Shown: positions 1 through 4,714 of the stretch, in pieces
How the letters are laid out: each line of letters opens with the position of its first letter
How positions within the stretch are numbered: the first letter of the stretch is position 1
NCBI GenBank assembly: GCA_905214175.1
Contig: CAJMLD010000125.1
Location: 1 to 5,103, forward strand
Direction of reading: 5' to 3'
DNA from: an uncultured bacterium
GTDB taxonomy: Bacteria; Actinomycetota; Coriobacteriia; Coriobacteriales; Atopobiaceae
DNA: 5,103 bases
The notes under the pieces: model-generated
Told to the model about the DNA's origin: nothing
Database searches by the model: none
What the model saw: only the letters and a program-made list of their open reading frames with translations
Position numbers and translations under genes: made by a program

Positions 1-9
1 TTCTTCGGG

Positions 10-55
10 GGCGCCGAATTGACGACACAGCAGCGACTTCGTACGAAGTTGCTGC
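10..55. repeat. 46-nt repeat, copy 1
   Basis: This segment aligns without gaps to 71-116, with 35 of 46 positions identical by my hand count. The first 15 bases (GGCGCCGAATTGACG), the following CACAG, a central TTCGTAC and the final GCTGC are the conserved blocks. The start-to-start distance is 61 nt. Copy 1 differs from copy 2 in that its right half (30-55) forms a near-perfect palindrome. Function is unknown; a dispersed intergenic repeat or a duplicated regulatory site are both possible. Confidence 0.7.
30..55. repeat. 26-nt near-perfect palindrome
   Basis: The arms are 13 nt each with no spacer and are centred on GTAC (41-44). The core TTCGTACGAA (38-47) is a perfect palindrome, and the outer arms are GCAGC and GCTGC. 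The only imperfect pair is G35 with T50, which would still pair as G-U in RNA. Five A residues follow on the plus strand, so this is not a plus-strand intrinsic terminator. On the minus strand the T run comes before the hairpin, so it is not a canonical terminator there either. It could be a protein-binding operator or an RNA hairpin. Confidence 0.6.
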
Positions 56-94
56 AAAAAGTCGCCCTGTGGCGCCGAATTGACGCCACAGGGC
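56..94 (-). terminator. Rho-independent terminator of the transporter gene
   Basis: Read on the minus strand, an 11-bp perfect GC-rich stem (GCCCTGTGGCG pairing with CGCCACAGGGC, positions 94-84 and 74-64) encloses a 9-nt loop. It is followed by GAC and a run of five T (60-56). It begins 106 nt downstream of the transporter stop codon. The T run exists only for leftward transcription, which fixes the direction. Confidence 0.8.
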
Positions 95-116
95 TGGTTT
101 CGTACAGAATCGCTGC
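71..116. repeat. 46-nt repeat, copy 2
   Basis: This is the second copy of the element at 10-55. Its left part doubles as the right half of a minus-strand terminator hairpin (64-94), so the two copies have diverged in the bases that set their secondary structure. TTCGTACAGAA at 99-109 corresponds to the perfect palindrome TTCGTACGAA at 38-47 of copy 1. Confidence 0.7.
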
Positions 117-199
117 GGGAAGAGGCCTTCGGGCGTCAAGGCACCGCTGGCGCTGCCAGTGAACCGCCGTGAAACGCGCCGCCCGCCGGCAACGCGCCC

Positions 200-1432
200 C
201 TACTCCTCCGTGGACGCCGCCGTACGCTCGGGAACGCGCAGCATCACCACAAACCCGATGATGAACAGCACCACAATCGAAAGCACGCCCAGAGAGCTGT
301 TGCCGGTAATCGCCGTCATGGTGCCCACGATAAAGGTGCCAAGAATCGCCGCGTACTTGCCAAAGATGTCGAAGAACCCAAAGTACTCGTTGGCGTGGTC
401 CTTGGGGCAGAGCTTGCCAAACTCGGACCTCGAGAGCGCCTGCAGACCGCCCTGGAAGAGGCCAACCATGATGGCAAGAATCCAGAACTCAATGGCGGAA
501 CGCAGGAAGAACGCGGCAAAAAGCGTGATGAAGGTGTATCCGGCAATACCCACCAGAATCATCTTGCGCGTGCCAAACTTGTGCCCCAGACGACCGTAGG
601 CGATTGCCGAGGGGAACGCCACAAACTGGGTGACGAGCAGTGCCAGCACTAGCTGCGTGCCATCGATTCCAAGGTCCGCGCCGTATGACGTGGAGAGCTT
701 GATGATGGTGTGCACGCCATCGATGTAGAAGAAGTACGCGATGATGTAGTTTCTGATGGACGGGTCGCGCCAGATGCGCTTTGCCGTGACCCCAATGCCG
801 CGCACGGCGTTTGTAAAGGCGTGCTCCTCGCGGGGCTTGTAGTGGGTCTGCTCGACGTTCTTGAGCATGGGCAACGTAAACGCCACCCACCAGGCGGCCG
901 TGATCACAAAGGAGATCTGCATGGCCGTCTGCAGGCCCATGCCAAATGGCCTTACCAGCACAAACGCCAGGCAGACGAGAAAAGGCACGCAACTGCCAAT
1001 GTAGCCCCATGCGTAACCCTGGCTCGAGACGTCGTCCATGCGATCGTCCGTCGTGGCGTCGACGAGCAGCGCGTCATAGAACACGAACGACGTGTTGAGC
1101 GCCACGGAGGAGATCACGTAGATAACGAGAAACGCCATCGCGCCCGTGGGGAAGCCCATGGCCACGCAGGCCACGGCGCCCGTTCCCACCGAGCCGATGA
1201 TGAACTTCTTCTTCATGCCCTGCTGGTCGGCAATGGAGCCCAATATGGGCATGAGCAGGGCGATGACCAGCGACGCCACGGTCTCCGCATAGCTCCAGGC
1301 AACAAGCGCGGGACCGTCAGCCAGCGTCTTGAAGTAGATGGGGATGACGCTTGTGGCGAGAAGTACCAGGGCAGAGTTGCCCACGTCGTACATGACCCAG
1401 CTTCTCTCGGCCTTTGTCATCTTGAAAGACAT
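200..1432 (-). CDS. UMF1-family major facilitator transporter
   Basis: This 410-residue integral membrane protein belongs to the UMF1 branch of the major facilitator superfamily, related to the Atg22-like vacuole effluxers. Family hallmarks visible are YDVGNSA (15-21) at the start of TM1, GSIADQQGMKKK (65-76) in the cytoplasmic loop after TM2 (the position of MFS motif A), FYDALLVDAT (118-127), VSSQGYAWGYIGS (135-147), YFFYIDGVHTI (233-243) and QALSRSEFG (331-339). About twelve hydrophobic segments can be counted, with a longer charged central loop near 190-225. It sits in the cytoplasmic membrane; the substrate cannot be read from sequence, although members are often thought to export amino acids or other small solutes. 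I chose the ATG at 1432 because AGAGAGGA lies 5 nt upstream. An in-frame ATG at 1474 lacks a comparable site, and ATG 1420 would also retain the whole family domain. The gene is transcribed alone, divergently from the phospholipase-like gene, and ends at a strong terminator (94-56). Confidence 0.9.
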   Translation of the reverse strand: MSFKMTKAERSWVMYDVGNSALVLLATSVIPIYFKTLADGPALVAWSYAETVASLVIALLMPILGSIADQQGMKKKFIIGSVGTGAVACVAMGFPTGAMAFLVIYVISSVALNTSFVFYDALLVDATTDDRMDDVSSQGYAWGYIGSCVPFLVCLAFVLVRPFGMGLQTAMQISFVITAAWWVAFTLPMLKNVEQTHYKPREEHAFTNAVRGIGVTAKRIWRDPSIRNYIIAYFFYIDGVHTIIKLSTSYGADLGIDGTQLVLALLVTQFVAFPSAIAYGRLGHKFGTRKMILVGIAGYTFITLFAAFFLRSAIEFWILAIMVGLFQGGLQALSRSEFGKLCPKDHANEYFGFFDIFGKYAAILGTFIVGTMTAITGNSSLGVLSIVVLFIIGFVVMLRVPERTAASTEE

Positions 1433-1475
1433 CGCGTTCCTCTCTGTTTGGCTTCTCGTCTCGCGCTCATACACT

Positions 1476-1495
1476 TCAAAACGTTATCGTTTGGA
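1476..1495. promoter_or_regulatory. Operator-like palindrome upstream of the transporter
   Basis: Two 8-nt arms (TCAAAACG and CGTTTGGA) pair at 7 of 8 positions around a 4-nt spacer (TTAT). The inner AAACG/CGTTT arms are perfect. The element lies 44-63 nt upstream of the transporter ATG, a normal place for a repressor site. AAACG..CGTTT half-sites resemble those bound by LacI-type regulators, but no regulator gene is in the window, so this is only a suggestion. Confidence 0.3.
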
Positions 1496-1656
1496 TGCCG
1501 GAGAAAACCGCGGCTTCTGTCAGGATTATGTAATGGCTTTGGTGGCTCGGCGCGCACGTGGCGCCGCACGGGCGCGTAAGGTCCGCAGGCGTGCGAGTTG
1601 CCGTGCATGCGCGTCACCGGTTGCCGCGTTTCTCGTCTGGCATCTCTCGGATGGGG

Positions 1657-1662
1657 CATAAT
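1657..1662 (+). promoter_or_regulatory. Possible -10 element for the 1732 gene cluster
   Basis: CATAAT matches the sigma-70-type consensus TATAAT at 5 of 6 positions and lies 69 nt before the start of the phospholipase-C-like gene. No good -35 hexamer is visible 16-18 nt upstream, so the call rests on the -10 alone and on the need for a promoter in this gap. Confidence 0.3.
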
Positions 1663-1731
1663 GGCGGAACGGGTGCGCTTCGCCAGCTGCGCGGCGCTGC
1701 GTCTACCCGTCCTAACCGGAAAGGGGTCACG

Positions 1732-2694
1732 ATGCCAGCGATTCTCACACACGACTTCTTTGCACGCGACGTTGCAGATCGCGCGAAGGCCGAGTTGCCC
1801 CTTGCGACCCTGGACGAGCGTGACGCGTTCCTCCTGGGCAGTCAGGGTCCAGACCCGCTCTTCTACATCACGATTTATCCCCTCATGGCCAAATGGGCAA
1901 AGGTTGGAAACCGTATGCACGACGAGCGTCCCGCGCGACTCCTGGCGGCTATGCGCGAGGCCGTCGACCGCCTTCCCAAGCGCGAGAAGGACGTTGGCGC
2001 GGCGTACCTGGCGGGCTTCTCGTGCCACTGGCTGCTTGACTCGACGGTCCATCCATTTGTGAACGCCTGGGCGCACGACCTCACGCACGCAGGCGTGCCT
2101 GGTCTGGGTCCGGAGTTTGACGGCAAGGTTCACATGGAGGTCGAGCGCGACCTGGACGAGGCGGTTCTCTACCGGAAGACTGCCAAGACCATCGCCGAGT
2201 ACCGTCCGTTTGCAAACACGCTGTGCGCCTCACGCGAGGTGCTTGCCATTATCGACAAGATCTACTTCTACGCGGCGCTCTGGACGTACGACCGACCCAT
2301 CGACCCCACTACCTTCTCGGTTTCGGTGGGCTGCTACCGCACCATCATGCGCCTGCTGTATGCCACGCGCGACTCGCACCGCAATGCGGTTGCTGCCCTT
2401 GAGCGCACCATAACTGGCTCTCCCTACTCTACCTACGGGGCGCTCTCGCACCGTGTGCGGGCGTCAGCGGCCTCGGAGTTTGGCAACACCGAGCACCGTG
2501 CTTGGACAAACCCGGCGACAGGCGTGGTGAGCAGGGATTCGTTCGAAGACCTGTACGAGCGTGCCCTTGATAGGGCGCCCGCGGTGACGCAGGCCGTGCT
2601 CTCTCGTGACTTTGACGACGACGCCGCATGCGCCCTCACGGGCAACCTTAACTTTGAGGGGGCGCCTGCCCCTGCGGACGCCCCGCTCGCGTAG
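1732..2694 (+). CDS. Zinc-dependent phospholipase C family protein
   Basis: This 320-residue protein has the pattern of the zinc-dependent phospholipase C family (Pfam Zn_dep_PLPC). Candidate metal ligands occur in the expected order: THD (6-8), GSQGPD (36-41), MH (62-63), then CHWLLDSTVHPFV (98-110) with H99, D103 and H107, and HMEVE (134-138). There is no signal peptide or membrane segment, unlike secreted Bacillus/Clostridium phospholipases, so it is probably cytosolic. Family membership is well supported, but the substrate is not; a phospholipid or other phosphodiester is only what the family name implies. The ATG at 1732 was chosen because GGAAAGGGG precedes it closely and the conserved THDFF begins at once. 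An extension to 1558 would add 58 arginine-rich residues without family resemblance. The gene heads a same-strand run and is followed after 16 nt by the Vsr gene. The C-terminal tail (about 295-320) is acidic, then rich in Ala and Pro, and looks disordered. Confidence 0.8.
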   Translation: MPAILTHDFFARDVADRAKAELPLATLDERDAFLLGSQGPDPLFYITIYPLMAKWAKVGNRMHDERPARLLAAMREAVDRLPKREKDVGAAYLAGFSCHWLLDSTVHPFVNAWAHDLTHAGVPGLGPEFDGKVHMEVERDLDEAVLYRKTAKTIAEYRPFANTLCASREVLAIIDKIYFYAALWTYDRPIDPTTFSVSVGCYRTIMRLLYATRDSHRNAVAALERTITGSPYSTYGALSHRVRASAASEFGNTEHRAWTNPATGVVSRDSFEDLYERALDRAPAVTQAVLSRDFDDDAACALTGNLNFEGAPAPADAPLA

Positions 2695-2700
2695 GCGGTG
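2693..2700 (+). promoter_or_regulatory. Ribosome binding site that supports the TTG start of vsr
   Basis: AGGCGGTG differs at one position from AGGAGGTG, the ideal complement of the 16S rRNA 3' end. It overlaps the stop codon of the preceding gene and leaves 10 nt before TTG 2711. Neither GTG 2735 nor ATG 2738 has a comparable site. Confidence 0.5.
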
Positions 2701-2710
2701 CTGCGTCGTT

Positions 2711-3223
2711 TTGACGAGTGAGGCCACGCGCCATGTGATGCAGGCGAACAAGAGCAAGAACACCAAGCCCGAGCTGCTCGTGCGCGCCAGGCTGCGCGAG
2801 GCCGGCTACACCGGCTACCGCCTGCATTGGAAGAAGGCCCCGGGCAAGCCTGACATCTGCTTTCCTGGTAGACGCGTTGCCATCTTCGTGAACGGCTGCT
2901 TCTGGCACCGCTGCCCCCACTGTGCCCTGCCGCTCCCAAAGACCAACATCGAGTTTTGGAAGTCCAAGTTCGAGCGGAACCGCGCACGCGACTCTCGTGA
3001 CAATGCGCTGCTGGTGCAGAACGGTTGGACTGTCATCGTGGTGTGGGAGTGCATGCTCAAGAAGGAACGCCTGGAGCCCACCATGCGCAAGGTCCTGCTC
3101 GAGCTTGACCGGGCGAGCGGAGACGCGCCGCGCGTTCCGCGCGTGATCGAGATTGGGTCTCCTCGTCCCTGGATGCTTCGCCGAGAGCGCCAAAAGCTAC
3201 GCTTACGGCATACTTTGCGCTAA
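2711..3223 (+). CDS. vsr: Very short patch repair (Vsr) endonuclease
   Basis: Vsr endonucleases nick DNA 5' of the thymine in T:G mismatches that arise when 5-methylcytosine deaminates, starting short-patch repair back to C:G. The 170-residue product covers the whole family length: TSEATRHVMQANKSKNTKPE (2-21, E21 matching E. coli E25), PGKPDI (44-49, D48 matching catalytic D51), NGCFWHRCPHC (61-71) and VVWEC (110-114). C63 and C114, with one or two of C68, H70 and C71, are candidate structural zinc ligands, and H66 matches E. coli H69. E. coli H64, implicated in catalysis, is asparagine here (N61). The TTG start restores the full N-terminal helix seen in homologues. Starting at ATG 2738 would lose nine residues of it, and the longer frame from 2606 adds unrelated sequence overlapping the upstream gene. 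The spacing suggests cotranscription with the phospholipase-like gene. The cytosine methyltransferase that normally accompanies vsr is not in the window. The basic C-terminal tail (about 152-170) might add DNA contacts. Confidence 0.88.
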   Translation: MTSEATRHVMQANKSKNTKPELLVRARLREAGYTGYRLHWKKAPGKPDICFPGRRVAIFVNGCFWHRCPHCALPLPKTNIEFWKSKFERNRARDSRDNALLVQNGWTVIVVWECMLKKERLEPTMRKVLLELDRASGDAPRVPRVIEIGSPRPWMLRRERQKLRLRHTLR

Positions 3224-3275
3224 ACCAGCCGCAGGTCTAAGCTAGTGTCCATGGCCAACGACGGGGGGTGCCGCC

Positions 3276-4079
3276 ATGTCGACATACGTCTTTTCCGATG
3301 TCCACGGGCATCGCGCGACGCTCGAGCGGGTGCTTGAGCGCGTGTCTCCTGGCGCGGAAGACGTGGTGTTCTGCCTGGGAGACATGATTGACCGCGGCCC
3401 GGATCCCGTTGGCGTCATGCGCGTCACACGCTCGCTCCCCAACGTGCAGGTGCTCAAGGGCAATCACGAGGACCTCATGCTCGATGCGCTCGACCATCGT
3501 GATGACGTGGTGGCCCAGGCTAACTGGGCCATCAACGGGGGCATGGCCACGGTCTCCGGACTGGAGAGCTGCTCGGATGACGAGGCGAGCGAGCTCATTG
3601 GGTGGGTGCGCGGCCTTCCGCTCTCGGCGCACGTTGAGGTGGCGGGGCGCTCCTACATCATGGCACATGCCGGCATTCGCCCCGGCGGCCAGAAGCCTTC
3701 AGGCGGAGCGTGGAATGATGCCGCGCTTGACGCACTTCTCGCCGAGCAGACCCCAGATGACCTGCTGTGGATTCGCGACGAGTTCTGGTCGGTGCCCACC
3801 GGGCTGCTGGACGAGAGGGGAGAGGGCCCCATCGTTGTTGCCGGTCACACGCCCACGCCCTACCTGGCGTCCATGACCGATGAGTTCGACCGCCCGGTAA
3901 GAAACAAAGACGGGATTGCCCAGATGGTGCGCGTGGGGGCGTGCGATGCGACGGGCGGCGTGGCCGATCGCTGGGACATTGACTCCGGTGCGGCGGGCGG
4001 CGCCGGCTTTGGCCAGGTCACGATGGTGCGCCTGGACGATGGCGAGGAGTTTGCGGAGCCCGTTCGCGATGGCGAGTAG
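3276..4079 (+). CDS. PPP-type metallophosphoesterase (Ser/Thr phosphatase-like)
   Basis: This 267-residue protein has the complete calcineurin-like metallophosphoesterase signature: SDVHG (7-11; D8, H10), GDMIDRG (35-41; D36, D39, R40), GNHED (62-66; N63, H64), AHAG (130-133; H131) and GHTPTP (190-195; H191). Together these would bind two metal ions. The DRG and GNHE forms place it with PPP protein phosphatases and ApaH/PrpA-like bacterial enzymes. The target could be a phosphoprotein, a dinucleotide or a small phosphomonoester, and sequence does not decide. WDIDSGAA (233-240) is the typical late family motif. No signal peptide or membrane segment is seen, so it should be cytosolic. The ATG at 3276 has GGGGGGTG 5 nt upstream, and the metal motif begins at residue 7, so the start is secure. 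It follows vsr by 52 nt and overlaps the next gene by 11 nt, pointing to translational coupling with the glycosylase. A weak TTGCGC/TAAGCT pair lies in the 52-nt gap but is not convincing. Confidence 0.9.
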   Translation: MSTYVFSDVHGHRATLERVLERVSPGAEDVVFCLGDMIDRGPDPVGVMRVTRSLPNVQVLKGNHEDLMLDALDHRDDVVAQANWAINGGMATVSGLESCSDDEASELIGWVRGLPLSAHVEVAGRSYIMAHAGIRPGGQKPSGGAWNDAALDALLAEQTPDDLLWIRDEFWSVPTGLLDERGEGPIVVAGHTPTPYLASMTDEFDRPVRNKDGIAQMVRVGACDATGGVADRWDIDSGAAGGAGFGQVTMVRLDDGEEFAEPVRDGE

Positions 4080-4605
4080 TGCGGGAAGCGTGTCGTCCGA
4101 CCATGCGGGGAAGCGCGTCATTCACCCGCTTGAGCCAATATTTGATGAGAATAGCCGCGTGCTTGTGCTGGGGACGATGCCCAGCCCCAAGTCCCGCGAG
4201 GTGCGCTTCTACTACGGCAACCCCCAGAACCGCTTCTGGCGCGTGATGGCGACGCTGTGGCAAGAGCCCGTGCCCGAAACCAACGACGAACGCCGTTACC
4301 TGTGCCTTCGCCACCACGTCGCCCTCTGGGACGTCCTTGCGAGCTGCACCATCGCTGGGGCGAGCGACGCCTCTATTCGCGATCCTGTGCCCAACGACAT
4401 GGGCAGGGTTCTCTCGGCAGCGCCCATCACGCATGTGTTCTGTACGGGAGGCACCGCCACGCGGCTCTACCAGCGGCTCATCGAGCCTGTGAGCGGCGTG
4501 CCGTGTACGGGGCTTCCCTCCACGAGTCCGGCGAACGCCCGGATGCGCCTTGGCGACCTTGTCGTTGCCTACGAGCCCCTCCGCCGCGCGGCAGACGGTG
4601 AGTAG
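4069..4605 (+). CDS. Hypoxanthine-DNA glycosylase (UDG superfamily)
   Basis: The 178-residue product matches the DNA-deoxyinosine (hypoxanthine) glycosylase branch of the uracil-DNA glycosylase superfamily, often called family 6. These enzymes cut the base from its sugar where adenine has deaminated to hypoxanthine; some related members act on uracil. Motifs are LGTMPSPKSR (34-43), FYYGNPQNRFW (47-57) with N54 at the position of the key asparagine, LWDVLASC (86-93), FCTGG (124-128) and the C-terminal LPSTSPANA (149-157), which should be the DNA-intercalating loop. Size is normal for the family. The ATG at 4069 lies inside the end of the phosphatase gene, with GGAG 10 nt upstream. GTG 4090 is a possible alternative and would remove only the unconserved Ser-rich leader. 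A longer frame from 3916 encodes arginine- and tryptophan-rich shadow sequence and is rejected. Substrate preference between hypoxanthine and uracil is inferred from family motifs only. Confidence 0.85.
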   Translation: MASSAGSVSSDHAGKRVIHPLEPIFDENSRVLVLGTMPSPKSREVRFYYGNPQNRFWRVMATLWQEPVPETNDERRYLCLRHHVALWDVLASCTIAGASDASIRDPVPNDMGRVLSAAPITHVFCTGGTATRLYQRLIEPVSGVPCTGLPSTSPANARMRLGDLVVAYEPLRRAADGE

Positions 4606-4607
4606 GG

Positions 4608-4630
4608 CGCGTGGCCCCGGTTCCCACGCG
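4608..4630 (+). terminator. Probable terminator after the glycosylase gene
   Basis: CGCGTGG (4608-4614) pairs perfectly with CCACGCG (4624-4630) across a 9-nt loop, beginning 2 nt after the stop codon. The sequence that follows (GTTCTCGTTTCTG) is T-rich but interrupted, so the signal is moderate. It would separate the upstream gene run from the hydrolase gene at 4715. Confidence 0.45.
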
Positions 4631-4650
4631 GTTCTCGTTTCTGCCACAAT
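4621..4650 (+). promoter_or_regulatory. Possible promoter of the SGNH-hydrolase-like gene
   Basis: TTCCCA (4621-4626; 4 of 6 to the -35 consensus) and CACAAT (4645-4650; 4 of 6 to the -10 consensus) are separated by 18 nt and lie 65 nt upstream of the ATG. The -35 overlaps the right arm of the proposed terminator. Each hexamer is only a fair match. Confidence 0.3.
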
Positions 4651-4714
4651 GGATGCCCGCAAACAACAATCGCAGCGCACACAACGTGGCTGAATCGCAG
4701 AGAGGCGACGTGCG

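Larger units (their letters stand above)
1..199. other. Non-coding region downstream of the transporter gene
   Basis: No open reading frame with a credible start, ribosome site or family resemblance lies here. The stretch is dominated by two diverged repeat copies, a near-palindrome and a terminator hairpin, each listed separately. Positions 117-199 show nothing recognisable. The leftmost bases could belong to the regulatory region or the end of a gene outside the window, but nothing inside the window decides this. Confidence 0.7.
1433..1731. other. Divergent intergenic region, 299 nt
   Basis: This region separates the leftward transporter gene from the rightward phospholipase-C-like gene and should carry promoters for both. 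It contains an operator-like palindrome (1476-1495), ATTATG at 1525-1530 (CATAAT on the minus strand, without a matching -35) and a -10-like CATAAT at 1657-1662. The GC-rich middle (about 1545-1630) has several short self-complementary runs but no convincing hairpin with a T run. No small gene with a good ribosome site was seen. Confidence 0.6.

Noticed and set aside
10..116. CRISPR array
   Set aside because: There are only two imperfect copies, the unit is too long for the 15-nt gap between copies, and no cas genes are present.
1525..1530. Minus-strand -10 element (CATAAT) for the transporter
   Set aside because: The hexamer is good, but the sequence 17 nt upstream on that strand (GCGCCG) is not a -35, and it would give a leader of nearly 90 nt. 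It is possible but not supported.
710..1579. Long plus-strand open frame (289 codons) across the transporter
   Set aside because: It is antisense to a clearly recognisable membrane protein. Its translation is rich in His, Arg, Asp and Gly with no family pattern, as expected for the complement of a high-GC gene.
1558..1731. Upstream extension of the phospholipase-like protein to ATG 1558
   Set aside because: The extra 58 residues are Arg-rich without signal peptide or family match, and the strong ribosome site sits before ATG 1732.
1417..2133. Minus-strand open frame (238 codons) over the intergenic region and the start of the phospholipase-like gene
   Set aside because: It is antisense to the phospholipase-like gene, has Arg-rich low-information sequence and overlaps the start of the transporter gene. 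High GC content keeps such frames open by chance.
2659..2684. GGGGCG...CGCCCC hairpin near the end of the phospholipase-like gene as a terminator
   Set aside because: It has a 6-bp stem with a 14-nt loop inside coding sequence and no T run after it. The composition alone explains it.
3215..3243. Promoter (TTGCGC, 17 nt, TAAGCT) before the phosphatase gene
   Set aside because: Each hexamer matches consensus at only 3 of 6 positions. The pair overlaps the end of vsr and is no better than chance.
3916..4068. Upstream extension of the glycosylase into the phosphatase gene
   Set aside because: The added residues are an out-of-frame reading of the conserved phosphatase C-terminus. The family domain begins only after ATG 4069.
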